From Pseudomonas moraviensis (GTDB lineage Bacteria > Pseudomonadota > Gammaproteobacteria > Pseudomonadales > Pseudomonadaceae), in assembly GCF_900105805.1 (NCBI RefSeq), contig NZ_LT629788.1, positions 5,068,501-5,132,500 of the forward strand: a DNA stretch of 64,000 nt, given 5' to 3'. A program made the translations under genes and the position numbers. The notes under the pieces were generated by a model that worked only from the letters and a program-made list of their open reading frames with translations, was not told the origin of the DNA and did not search any database. Shown piece after piece: positions 1-8,138 of this stretch. Within the stretch, counting starts at the first letter, position 1; each line of letters opens with the position of its first letter.

Positions 1-890
1 GGCTGATTGCCTGCTATATGCTCAGTGGCCGCGCGCTGAGCCCACTGGCGTCGCTGTCCGGTCTGCTCACGCGCTATCAGCAGGCGCGGGTGACCATGAC
101 CTCCGTCGACCAGATGATGGAGCTGCCGCAGGAGCGCAATTTCGAAGAGCGCCCGCTGAGCCGCAAGGTTCTGCAGGGTGCGATCGAATGCCGTCAGCTC
201 AGCTTCACCTACCCGGATCAACAGAACCCGGCGCTGAAGAACATCAACCTGGTGATCCGTCCCGGCGAGAAGATCGGCATCATCGGCCGCAGCGGCTCGG
301 GCAAAAGCTCGCTGGCCAAATTGCTGGTCGGTCTGTACCAACCGGACGACGGTGCGTTGCTGGTTGACGGGGTGGACATCCGCCAGATCGACGTCAGCGA
401 ACTGCGCTACAACATCGGTTACGTGCCACAGGACATTCAACTGCTGTCCGGCACCCTGCGCGACAATCTGGTGTCCGGCGCGCGTTACGTCGAAGACGAG
501 CTTGTCCTGCAGGCGGCCGAACTGGCCGGCGTCCACGAATTCGCTCGTCTGCACCCGCAGGGCTATGAGCTGCAAGTCGGCGAACGCGGACAGAACCTCT
601 CTGGCGGCCAGCGGCAGAACGTCGCCCTGGCCCGTGCGCTGTTGCTCAATCCGCCGATTCTGCTCATGGATGAGCCGACCAGTGCGATGGACAACACCGG
701 CGAAGAACGCCTCAAGCAACGCCTCGCGGCGGTGGTCGAAAACAAGACCGTGGTGCTGGTCACGCACCGGGCATCGCTGTTGTCGCTGGTCGATCGCCTG
801 CTGGTGATCGATCGCGGACAGATTCTCGCCGACGGCCCGAAAGCCGCCGTGATGGAAGCGTTGAAGAAGGGGCAGATCAGTGTTGCTTAA
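1..890 (+). CDS. lapB: Type I secretion ABC transporter, permease/ATPase (LapB-like), 5' truncated
   Basis: The gene enters from the left edge: the frame is open from base 3, upstream of the first internal ATG at 18, so the N-terminal peptidase-like and most membrane segments lie outside the window. What remains is the last membrane stretch and a complete ABC ATPase domain, with Walker A (GRSGSGKSS), signature (LSGGQRQ), Walker B (ILLMDEP) and the H-loop (VLVTHR). Exporters of this family power secretion of giant RTX adhesins such as LapA across the inner membrane, together with a HlyD-type adaptor and a TolC-like protein. The adaptor gene follows directly and overlaps by 11 bases. The Lap rather than Map assignment rests on remembered similarity and on the nearby pga and gab genes. 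Confidence 0.85.
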   Translation, partial: LIACYMLSGRALSPLASLSGLLTRYQQARVTMTSVDQMMELPQERNFEERPLSRKVLQGAIECRQLSFTYPDQQNPALKNINLVIRPGEKIGIIGRSGSGKSSLAKLLVGLYQPDDGALLVDGVDIRQIDVSELRYNIGYVPQDIQLLSGTLRDNLVSGARYVEDELVLQAAELAGVHEFARLHPQGYELQVGERGQNLSGGQRQNVALARALLLNPPILLMDEPTSAMDNTGEERLKQRLAAVVENKTVVLVTHRASLLSLVDRLLVIDRGQILADGPKAAVMEALKKGQISVA

Positions 891-2247
891 GTCCGGTGTC
901 AAGGAGTCGATCCGTCGCTACTTCAAGGGCTCTGCCTCGCTGCAGGGCCAGCCGCTGCCCGAGGTCAACAAAGCGCTGATCGAAGACGCCCCGCGCGTCG
1001 TGCGCCTGACCATCTGGGCGATTATCGGTTTCTTTGTATTCCTGATGCTCTGGGCCAACTTCGCGGTGATCGACGAAGTGACCAAGGGCGACGGCAAGGC
1101 AATTCCCTCGTCGAAAATCCAGAAAATCCAGAACCTGGAGGGGGGAATCGTCTCCGAGCTGTTCGTCAAGGAAGGCCAGATTGTCGAGGCCGGCGCGCCG
1201 CTGATTCGTCTCGACGACACGCGGTTTGCCTCTAACGTCGGCGAAACCGAGGCCGATCGCCTGTCGATGCTGCTGCGGGTCGAGCGTCTGAGCGCGGAAG
1301 TCGATGATCGTCCGCTGAATTTCCCCGAAGACGTGCTCAAAGCGGTGCCGGGCCAGGCGAAAAGCGAAGAGTCGCTGTACATCAGCCGGCGTCAGCAACT
1401 GCACGATGAAATCGGCGGCCTGCAGGAGCAGCTGATCCAGCGTCAGCAGGAGCTGCGGGAGTTCAGCTCCAAGCAAGCGCAGTACCGTCAGCAGCTCGGC
1501 TTGCAGCGTCAGGAAATCAATATGTCCGAGCCGCTGGTGGCGCAGGGCGCGGTCTCGCCGGTAGAAGTGCTGCGCCTCAAGCGTGCCGAAGTGGAGACCC
1601 GTGGCCAGCTCGACGCGACCACGCTGGCCATCCCGCGCGCGGAATCGGCGATCAAAGAAGTGCAGCGCAAGATCGACGAAACCCGCGGCAAATTCCGCAG
1701 CGAAGCGCTGACCCAGCTCAACGAAGCGCGCACCGATCTGAACAAGGCCCAGGCCACCGGCAAGGCGCTGGAGGACCGCGTCAGCCGTACGCTGGTCACC
1801 TCGCCGGTGCGCGGTATCGTCAACAAGTTGCTGGTCAACACCATCGGCGGCGTGATCCAGCCGGGCAGCGACATGGTCGAAATCGTGCCGCTGGATGACA
1901 CCCTGCTGGTCGAAGCCAAGATCCGTCCGCAGGACATCGCGTTCCTGCATCCGGGGCAGGAAGCGATCGTCAAATTCACCGCCTATGACTACACCATTTA
2001 CGGCGGGCTGAAGGCACAACTCGAGCAGATTGGCGCCGACACCATCACCGACGAAGACAAGAAAACCACCTATTACGTGATCAAGGTGCGCACCGAGCGC
2101 AGTCATCTGGGCACGGACGACAAACCGCTGTTGATCATTCCGGGGATGGTTGCTTCGGTGGATATCATCACGGGCAAGAAATCGGTGTTGAGCTATTTGC
2201 TGAAGCCGATCATTCGGGCGCGGGCTGAAGCGTTGCACGAGCGCTAG
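880..2247 (+). CDS. lapC: HlyD-family membrane fusion protein of the adhesin type I exporter (LapC-like)
   Basis: 455 residues. A single membrane segment lies near residues 46-68 (LTIWAIIGFFVFLMLWANFA), followed by a biotinyl-lipoyl half (NLEGGIVSELFVKEGQIV), a long coiled-coil hairpin rich in Gln/Glu/Arg, the returning lipoyl half and a beta-barrel domain ending in the typical PGMVASVDIITGKKSV motif. It bridges the LapB-type ATPase and the outer-membrane TolC-like channel in adhesin export. The start is GTG at 880 (TTG at 883 is possible) inside the 3' end of lapB, with AAGGGG upstream, so translation is probably coupled. A REP pair follows the stop codon. Confidence 0.87.
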   Translation: MLLKSGVKESIRRYFKGSASLQGQPLPEVNKALIEDAPRVVRLTIWAIIGFFVFLMLWANFAVIDEVTKGDGKAIPSSKIQKIQNLEGGIVSELFVKEGQIVEAGAPLIRLDDTRFASNVGETEADRLSMLLRVERLSAEVDDRPLNFPEDVLKAVPGQAKSEESLYISRRQQLHDEIGGLQEQLIQRQQELREFSSKQAQYRQQLGLQRQEINMSEPLVAQGAVSPVEVLRLKRAEVETRGQLDATTLAIPRAESAIKEVQRKIDETRGKFRSEALTQLNEARTDLNKAQATGKALEDRVSRTLVTSPVRGIVNKLLVNTIGGVIQPGSDMVEIVPLDDTLLVEAKIRPQDIAFLHPGQEAIVKFTAYDYTIYGGLKAQLEQIGADTITDEDKKTTYYVIKVRTERSHLGTDDKPLLIIPGMVASVDIITGKKSVLSYLLKPIIRARAEALHER

Positions 2248-2271
2248 ATCTTCGGTGGCCTTGCTGGCCTC

Positions 2272-2353
2272 ATCGCGAGCAGGCTCACTCCTACAGTTGA
2301 TTGCATTTCTTCAGATGGAATGCGATCCCTGTAGGAGTGAGCCTGCTCGCGAT
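2272..2353. repeat. REP inverted pair, family A
   Basis: Two oppositely oriented copies of the REP core (CGCGAGCAGGCTCACTCCTAC and its complement) are separated by about 40 bases, forming a large potential hairpin just after lapC. This is the standard Pseudomonas REPIN layout. Confidence 0.9.
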
Positions 2354-2598
2354 AGCGCTAGCCCAAGCGCCGCATCTCTGTCGGGAAGTGACAAAAATCG
2401 TCACTCCACGCCCTTACCCTTCGTCATATCGTTATTCATTAACGGTATTTAATTTCAAATTCTTATAGCTATAAAGTCACCCACCTGCGTACCTGCCGAC
2501 CAATCGCCGCGCCGCACGACCTGAACCGACACGCAATCCAGCGTGAGTGTCTGATCGACGTGCGCGTCCGTGAGCGCGCCGTGCGTGGGAGATGATTG
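2354..2598. other. Intergenic region upstream of the TauD-ABC cluster
   Basis: No convincing gene is seen. The first half is markedly AT-rich (about 2400-2475) compared with its surroundings and holds the CTTATAGCTATAAAG palindrome. The second half is GC-rich leader up to the ribosome binding site of the dioxygenase. No substrate-binding protein gene or remnant was recognised here. Confidence 0.6.
2462..2477. promoter_or_regulatory. Palindromic AT-rich site, candidate sulfur-starvation (CysB-type) element
   Basis: CTTATAGCTATAAAGT contains the perfect 12-base palindrome TTATAGCTATAA (2463-2474). A very similar string, CTTATAACTATTTTAGT, is present on the - strand at 55351-55367 in front of the ats genes. 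The resemblance and the sulfur-related context suggest a shared regulator; CysB is an inference. Confidence 0.4.
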
Positions 2599-3495
2599 AT
2601 GTCCGCCGCTACTGCCACCGAAAGCGCCGCAACTGCCGCGCCACAAGTTTTCGAAATTCGTCCATTCAGCGGTGCCGTCGGCGCCGAGATCGTTGGCCTC
2701 GACCTCAGCCGACCGGTCAATGATCAGGACTTCGCGCGCATTCACCGCGCGCACCTGGATCACCACGTCGTGGTCTTTCGCGATCAGCAGATCACCCCGC
2801 AACAGCAAATCGATTTCAGCCGTCGCTTCGGCGTGTTGCAGATCCATGTGCTCAAGCAGTTCCTGCTGGCCAATCACCCGGAAATTCTCATCGTTTCCAA
2901 CATCATCGAGAACGGCCAGAACATCGGTCTCGGTGACGCCGGCAAGTTCTGGCATTCCGATCTTTCCTATAAAGAGCTGCCAAGTCTCGGCTCGATGCTG
3001 CACGCCCAAGAGCTGCCCTCCGAGGGCGGCGACACGCTGTTTGCCGACATGCACAAAGCCTGGGACAACCTGCCCGCTGCGTTGCGCAACGCGGTCGAAG
3101 GGCGTTCCGCCGCGCATTCCTACACCGCGCGCTACAGCGAAACCAAATTCGAAGGCAACTGGCGCCCGACCCTGACCCCGGAACAACTGGCCCAGGTCGC
3201 AGAAGTAGTGCACCCGGTAGTGCGCACCCACCCGGAAAACGGTCGCAAGGCCCTGTTCGTCAGCGAAGGCTTCACCACGCGCATCGTCGGCCTCCCGGAA
3301 GACGAAAGTCGCCAGCTGCTTGCCGAACTCTTCGCCCACAGCGTGCTGCCGCAAAACATCTACCGCCATCAGTGGGAACCCCACGATCTGGTGTTCTGGG
3401 ACAACCGTTCGCTGATCCACCTCGCCGCCGGCTGTCCTGCGCATCTGCGCCGCAAGCTGTATCGCACGACCATTCAGGGCGACGCGCCTTTCTGA
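2599..3495 (+). CDS. TauD/TfdA-family Fe(II)/2-oxoglutarate-dependent dioxygenase
   Basis: 298 residues, normal length for the family. The facial triad is visible: H119 and D121 in WHSD, and a distal His (H274) in SLIHLAAG. Arginines in RRKLYRTT fit 2-oxoglutarate binding. Members hydroxylate sulfonates, sulfate esters or aryloxyacetates so that the product breaks down. The ATG at 2599 is preferred over TTG at 2596 because GGGAGA lies at the proper distance from it. It is followed after 17 bases by an ABC ATPase and then a permease of the taurine/sulfonate/nitrate type, so a role in uptake and cleavage of an organosulfur compound is likely. The exact substrate is unknown; identity with tauD itself is not claimed. 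Confidence 0.85.
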   Translation: MSAATATESAATAAPQVFEIRPFSGAVGAEIVGLDLSRPVNDQDFARIHRAHLDHHVVVFRDQQITPQQQIDFSRRFGVLQIHVLKQFLLANHPEILIVSNIIENGQNIGLGDAGKFWHSDLSYKELPSLGSMLHAQELPSEGGDTLFADMHKAWDNLPAALRNAVEGRSAAHSYTARYSETKFEGNWRPTLTPEQLAQVAEVVHPVVRTHPENGRKALFVSEGFTTRIVGLPEDESRQLLAELFAHSVLPQNIYRHQWEPHDLVFWDNRSLIHLAAGCPAHLRRKLYRTTIQGDAPF

Positions 3496-3512
3496 TTTGC
3501 CGGAGATCGACC

Positions 3513-4373
3513 ATGAACGCCCCTTTGCCAGGCCACGCGGCCAGCAACCCGATCGCCCACAGCGAAGCGTTGTTGGCCGTCGATCACGTCAGCCTCGAAT
3601 ACCGCACGCCGCAACGCGTGGTGCGCGCCACTCACCAGGTCAGTTTCGCCGTCGATCCGGCGGATCGTTTCGTCCTGCTCGGCCCGTCCGGCTGTGGCAA
3701 ATCCACCCTGCTCAAAGCGGTCGCCGGGTTCATCCAGCCCTGCGAAGGCGAGATCCGCCTGCAAGGTCAGCGCGTCGATGCACCGGGGCCGGATCGCATT
3801 GTGGTGTTTCAGGAATTCGACCAGTTGCCGCCGTGGAAAACCGTGAAGCAGAACGTGATGTTCCCGTTGCTGGCCTCGCGCACCTTGAACAAGAAGGACG
3901 CGGAAGAACGCGCGCTGCACTATCTGGAAAAGGTCGGCCTGGCGGCGTTCGCCGACGCCTATCCGCACACCTTGTCCGGCGGCATGAAAGCGCGGGTGGC
4001 GATCGCCCGGGCGTTGGCCATGCAGCCGAAAATCCTTTTGATGGATGAACCCTTCGCTGCACTCGATGCGCTGACCCGCCGCAAGATGCAGGAGGAATTG
4101 CTGCTGCTCTGGGAAGAGGTGCGCTTCACCCTGTTGTTCGTCACCCACTCGATCGAAGAGGCGTTGGTGGTGGGCAATCGCATCCTGTTGCTGTCGCCGC
4201 ATCCGGGGCGGGTGCGCGCCGAAGTGCACAGCCATCAATACGATCTGCACAGCCTCGGTGGCGTGGCGTTTCAGGAATCGGCGCGGCGCATTCATCGTCT
4301 GCTGTTCGATGAAGGCCAGGCGCCGGAGACCGAACGTGAGCATGACTTCAACGACATTCGCATCGCCTATTGA
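3513..4373 (+). CDS. ABC transporter ATP-binding protein, taurine/sulfonate/nitrate type
   Basis: 286 residues of the TauB/SsuB class. Walker A is GPSGCGKST, the Q-loop is VFQEFDQLPPWKTV, the signature is LSGGMKARVAIARAL and Walker B is ILLMDEPFAALD. The start is the ATG at 3513 preceded by CGGAGA; the same frame is open further upstream inside the dioxygenase gene, but that part is a shadow. It lies between the dioxygenase and the permease and would energise import. No periplasmic binding protein gene is adjacent, which is unusual for an importer of this class. Confidence 0.88.
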   Translation: MNAPLPGHAASNPIAHSEALLAVDHVSLEYRTPQRVVRATHQVSFAVDPADRFVLLGPSGCGKSTLLKAVAGFIQPCEGEIRLQGQRVDAPGPDRIVVFQEFDQLPPWKTVKQNVMFPLLASRTLNKKDAEERALHYLEKVGLAAFADAYPHTLSGGMKARVAIARALAMQPKILLMDEPFAALDALTRRKMQEELLLLWEEVRFTLLFVTHSIEEALVVGNRILLLSPHPGRVRAEVHSHQYDLHSLGGVAFQESARRIHRLLFDEGQAPETEREHDFNDIRIAY

Positions 4374-4393
4374 GCGGCCAGGAGGACTACCCG

Positions 4394-5260
4394 ATGAGCC
4401 ATTCATCATCCGTGCGTGAAGAATTCGAAACCGTGCTCGAGCCGCTGACCGCAGTGCCGGTCGAGCGCGAATTGCCGCTCGGCACGCGCCTGTGGCAACA
4501 GGGCTGGCTGCGCAAAAGCCTGATCCTGATCGTGCTGGCGATTATCTGGGAAGTGGTCGCGCGGATTCAGAACAACGACCTGATGCTGCCGAGCTTTCTG
4601 CAAACCGCACAGGCCTTGTTTGACGGTGTGCTCAGTGGCGAGCTGCTGGCCAAGGTGTGGATATCTTTGGTGGTGCTGATCAAGGGCTACCTGATCGGCA
4701 TCGTTCTCGCGTTCGCCCTGACGACATTGGCGGTCTCGACCCAGTTGGGGCGTGATCTGCTCAGTACGATGACCTCGATGTTCAACCCGTTGCCGGCGAT
4801 TGCCCTGCTGCCGCTGGCGTTGTTGTGGTTCGGGTTGGGGCAGAACAGCCTGATCTTCGTGCTGGTGCATTCGGTGTTGTGGGCGTTGGCGCTGAACACT
4901 TATGCCGGATTTCTCGGCGTCTCCGAGACGCTGCGCATGGCCGGGCGCAATTATGGTTTGAAGGGCTTGCGCCTGGTCTTGTTCATCCTGATCCCGGCGG
5001 CGCTGCCGTCGATTCTCGCGGGTCTGAAAATTGGCTGGGCGTTCGCCTGGCGCACGTTGATTGCCGCCGAACTGGTGTTTGGCGCGACCAGTGGCAAGGG
5101 CGGGCTGGGCTGGTACATCTTTCAGAATCGCAATGAGCTGTACACCGACAAGGTGTTTGCCGGATTGGCGGTGGTGATCCTGATTGGCTTGCTGGTGGAA
5201 AACCTGGTGTTCGATACCCTCGAGCGTGTGACCGTCAAGCGTTGGGGTATGCAACGTTAA
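4394..5260 (+). CDS. ABC transporter permease, taurine/sulfonate type
   Basis: 288 residues of the BPD_transp_1 class, with about six membrane segments. After a hydrophilic N-terminus of about 40 residues the first helix is near residues 45-60, and the EAA-like cytoplasmic loop reads AGRNYGLKGLRLVLFILIP. The start at 4394 has a strong GGAGG eight bases upstream, 20 bases after the ATPase stop. It forms the membrane channel of the preceding ATPase. A REP pair follows, so the dioxygenase-ATPase-permease set looks like a complete three-gene operon. Confidence 0.88.
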   Translation: MSHSSSVREEFETVLEPLTAVPVERELPLGTRLWQQGWLRKSLILIVLAIIWEVVARIQNNDLMLPSFLQTAQALFDGVLSGELLAKVWISLVVLIKGYLIGIVLAFALTTLAVSTQLGRDLLSTMTSMFNPLPAIALLPLALLWFGLGQNSLIFVLVHSVLWALALNTYAGFLGVSETLRMAGRNYGLKGLRLVLFILIPAALPSILAGLKIGWAFAWRTLIAAELVFGATSGKGGLGWYIFQNRNELYTDKVFAGLAVVILIGLLVENLVFDTLERVTVKRWGMQR

Positions 5261-5282
5261 CAATGGTATGCCGGCTGGCCCA

Positions 5283-5347
5283 ATCGCGAGCAGGCTCACT
5301 CCTACATTTGAAATGCGTGCCCCTGTAGGAGTGAGCCTGCTCGCGAT
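5283..5347. repeat. REP inverted pair, family A
   Basis: ATCGCGAGCAGGCTCACTCC and its complement flank a short spacer (about 20 bases). It lies between the ABC permease and the LysR gene and may act as a transcript-end hairpin. Confidence 0.9.
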
Positions 5348-5431
5348 AGCTTTTTCAAAGGCTCCGCCACTCTTGAGTATGTTTGCTAGCATTGCGCACA
5401 GATCAATCCAGATCAGCCAAGAGTGCTCAGC

Positions 5432-6349
5432 ATGCAACTCCCGGACATGAACCTTCTGGTCGCCCTCGATGCCTTGCTCGACGAGGGCAGTGTGGTCGGC
5501 GCGGCGCGGCGGATGAACCTCAGCCCGGCGGCCATGAGCCGCACGCTGACGCGGATTCGCGAAGCCATCGGCGATCCGATTCTGGTCCGCGCCGGGCGCG
5601 GTCTGGTGCCGACACCCAAAGCTCTTGAGCTGCGCGAACAGGTACGCGACGTGGTCGAGCAGGCGGCGCTGCTGTTCCGCTCCGCCGACAGCGTCGAGCT
5701 GGGCACCTTGCGCCGGCGTTTCAGCATCCGTGCCAATGATTTCTTCGTCGGCGTCTACGGCGGCAAGCTGTTCGACACCCTCGACCAGCTCGCCCCGCAT
5801 TGCGAATTGCGCTTCGTCCCGGAAGGTGACGGCGACGATGAGGCGCTGCGCGAAGGGCGCATCGATCTGAGCGTCAGCAATACCCGTCCGCTCACGCCGG
5901 AAGTGAAAGTGCAGAACCTGTTCTCCACCCATTTCGTCGGCCTGGTGCGCGAGAACCATCCGTTGCTCGATGGCGAAATCACTGCCGAACGCTACGCCGG
6001 GTTTTCCCACATCAGCATGTCGCGCCGGGGCATTGCTCGCGGCCCGATTGATACGGCGCTGAACGCGCTGGGGCTGGAGCGCCGGGTGGCGGTCATCGCG
6101 CCGAGTTTTCATGCGGCGATGTTTGCCTTGCCTGACTCCGACCTGATCCTGCCGGTGCCCAAAGAGGCCCTGCTCAGCGTACGGCGGCTGGGGCTGAAAC
6201 TGCGCTCGTTCGACCTGCCGATTCCGCTGCCGATGCTGATGCTGACCCAGGCCTGGCACCCGCGCTTCGACAAGGACCCGGCCCACCGCTGGCTGCGCGA
6301 AACCCTCAAGACCTGCTGCGATGAAACGTGGCTGGCCGCACAGCCATAA
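5432..6349 (+). CDS. LysR-family transcriptional regulator
   Basis: 305 residues. An N-terminal winged HTH (MNLLVALDALLDEGSVVGAA, then SPAAMSRTLTRIREAIGD) is followed by a LysR substrate-binding domain of the NodD/LinR-like type. The ATG at 5432 fits the family start better than the GTG at 5423. It lies in the same direction as, and just upstream of, an MFS-HlyD-OMF pump, a common arrangement in Pseudomonas, so it probably controls that pump; control of the upstream dioxygenase cluster is the alternative. The effector cannot be predicted. Confidence 0.88.
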   Translation: MQLPDMNLLVALDALLDEGSVVGAARRMNLSPAAMSRTLTRIREAIGDPILVRAGRGLVPTPKALELREQVRDVVEQAALLFRSADSVELGTLRRRFSIRANDFFVGVYGGKLFDTLDQLAPHCELRFVPEGDGDDEALREGRIDLSVSNTRPLTPEVKVQNLFSTHFVGLVRENHPLLDGEITAERYAGFSHISMSRRGIARGPIDTALNALGLERRVAVIAPSFHAAMFALPDSDLILPVPKEALLSVRRLGLKLRSFDLPIPLPMLMLTQAWHPRFDKDPAHRWLRETLKTCCDETWLAAQP

Positions 6350-6367
6350 TCTCGAATTGCGCACAAA

Positions 6368-6467
6368 TCCCCTGTAGGAGTGAGCCTGCTCGCGATAGCG
6401 TTGTGTCAGTCTCCAAACATGGCGACTGGTGCGCCGCCATCGCGAGCAGGCTCACTCCTACAGGGGA
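6368..6467. repeat. REP inverted pair, family A, outward-facing
   Basis: Here the order of the two arms is reversed relative to the pairs at 2272 and 5283: CCTGTAGGAGTGAGCCTGC comes first and its complement last, with a spacer of about 40 bases. The arms pair over about 29 bases, including the flanking TCCCC/GGGGA. Confidence 0.9.
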
Positions 6468-6486
6468 TAATCGTTGTGTCTGATGC

Positions 6487-6507
6487 ACTTATAACCTGCC
6501 AATAAGT
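6487..6507. promoter_or_regulatory. Candidate regulator-binding inverted repeat in front of the MFS pump
   Basis: Perfect arms ACTTAT (6487-6492) and ATAAGT (6502-6507) with a 9-base spacer lie upstream of a possible -10 (TAAAAT, 6533-6538). Size and position fit a LysR-type site for the regulator at 5432; this is inference. Confidence 0.4.
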
Positions 6508-6571
6508 CAATTTTCGTCAGCATCAAGCCCCACTAAAATGCTCCGGTATTTCACCCGCGGAGTTTTCATTC

Positions 6572-8110
6572 ATGACATCCCTGACGGTCACGGCGCCCCT
6601 TGCCGCGGCCAGCCCGGCGACGGCGGCTGCGCCACCGGTGTTCGGGGCGCGGATCATCATTGGTCTGGTCGGCGTGCTGTTGGCCGTGCTGGTCTCGGGC
6701 CTCAACGAGATGGTCACCAAAGTCGCACTCGCCGATATTCGCGGCGCGCTGCACATCGGTTACGACGAAGGCACCTGGCTGGTCGCCAGTTACACCGCCA
6801 CGTCGGTCGCGGCCATGGCCTTTGCGCCGTGGTGCTCGGTGACCTTCTCGCTGCGCCGTTTCACCCTCTGCGCCATCGGCCTGTTTACCCTGCTTGGCGT
6901 GCTGTGCCCGTTCGCCCCGAATTACGAAAGTCTGTTGTTGATGCGCATCCTTCAGGGCCTGGCCGGCGGCGCGCTGCCGCCGATGCTGATGACCGTCGCG
7001 CTGCGCTTTCTCCCCGCCAACATCAAACTCTACGGGCTGGCCGGCTACGCCTTGACCGCGACGTTCGGTCCGGGGCTCGGCACGCCGCTGGCCGGCCTGT
7101 GGACCGAACACGTCGGCTGGCAATGGACCTTCTGGCAGATCATCGTGCCGTGCCTGATCGCCATGGCTGCCGTGGCCTACGGCTTGCCGCAGGATCCGCT
7201 GCGGCTGGAGCGGCTCAAGTCATTCAACTGGAAAGGCTTGCTGCTGGGCTTTCCGGCGATCTGCATGTTGGTCATCGGCCTGTTGCAGGGCAATCGGCTG
7301 GACTGGTTCGAATCAAGTTTGATCTGCGCCTTGCTCGGTGCCGGTTCGCTGCTGCTGGTGGCTTTTCTGATCAATGAATGGTCGCAGCCGATTCCGTTTT
7401 TCAAGCTGCAGATGCTCGGCATCCGCAACCTGATGTTCGCGTTGATCACCCTCGCCGGCGTGCTGATCGTGCTGTTGGCGGTGGTGCTGATTCCGTCGAG
7501 TTATCTGGCGCAGGTGCAGGGTTATCGTCCGGCGCAAACCGCGCCGATCATGCTCATCGCCGCGTTGCCGCAGTTGATCGCGCTGCCGCTGGTGGCGGCG
7601 CTGTGCAATTTACGCTGGGTCGACTGCCGTTGGGTGCTTGGCATTGGTCTTGGCATGCTCGCGCTGTCCTGCCTGGGCGGTTCGCACCTGACGTCGCAGT
7701 GGATCCGCGACGATTTCTACGTCCTGCAATGGCTGCAGATTTTCGGCCAGCCGATGGCGGTGTTGCCGCTGCTGATGTTGTCGACCGGCAGTATCTCGCC
7801 GATGGAAGGGCCTTTCGCGTCAGCGTGGTTCAACACCGTCAAGGGGCTGGCGGCAGTGGTTGCTACCGGCGTAATCGAAGCGCTGACCACCTCGCGCCTG
7901 CATTTCCATTCGACCATGTTGGTCGACAGCCTCGGCAATTCGCCGCTGGCCGATCACAGCGATCCGGGCCTCGCTCACCGCCTGCACGAGCAGGCGGTGG
8001 TGCTGACTTCGTCCGACCTCTACGTGTGCATGGCTGGAGTCGCCGTGGCGTTGATCCTGCTGATTTTCTGGCTGCCGACGCGGATTTATCCACCGCGCGC
8101 GCCGACCTGA
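6572..8110 (+). CDS. DHA2-family MFS multidrug exporter (EmrB-like)
   Basis: 512 residues with about 14 hydrophobic segments, as in the EmrB/DHA2 group. Motif C-like glycines are visible in the TFGPGLGTPLAGLWTEH stretch, and the ILQGLAGGALPPMLMTVA stretch is typical of the fifth segment region. It is the inner-membrane, proton-driven part of a tripartite pump; the periplasmic adaptor follows after 28 bases and the outer-membrane channel after that. The ATG at 6572 has GCGGAG upstream. The substrate is unknown; such pumps export hydrophobic antibiotics, fatty acids or phenolics. Confidence 0.87.
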   Translation: MTSLTVTAPLAAASPATAAAPPVFGARIIIGLVGVLLAVLVSGLNEMVTKVALADIRGALHIGYDEGTWLVASYTATSVAAMAFAPWCSVTFSLRRFTLCAIGLFTLLGVLCPFAPNYESLLLMRILQGLAGGALPPMLMTVALRFLPANIKLYGLAGYALTATFGPGLGTPLAGLWTEHVGWQWTFWQIIVPCLIAMAAVAYGLPQDPLRLERLKSFNWKGLLLGFPAICMLVIGLLQGNRLDWFESSLICALLGAGSLLLVAFLINEWSQPIPFFKLQMLGIRNLMFALITLAGVLIVLLAVVLIPSSYLAQVQGYRPAQTAPIMLIAALPQLIALPLVAALCNLRWVDCRWVLGIGLGMLALSCLGGSHLTSQWIRDDFYVLQWLQIFGQPMAVLPLLMLSTGSISPMEGPFASAWFNTVKGLAAVVATGVIEALTTSRLHFHSTMLVDSLGNSPLADHSDPGLAHRLHEQAVVLTSSDLYVCMAGVAVALILLIFWLPTRIYPPRAPT

Positions 8111-8138
8111 TCGCTGCACTGAAACTGAAGGTTTTTTT

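Noticed and set aside
2255..2452. 65-codon + strand frame after lapC
   Set aside because: It is made mostly of the REP pair and has no start context; no protein features.
2599..3495. Naming the first dioxygenase tauD or atsK
   Set aside because: Its active-site spacing differs from the clear AtsK at 57816, and no tauABC binding-protein context is present; only the family call is supported.
4406..6364. 652-codon open frame on the - strand across the ABC permease, a REP and the LysR gene
   Set aside because: It crosses two good genes and a repeat, with low-complexity Gln-rich translation.
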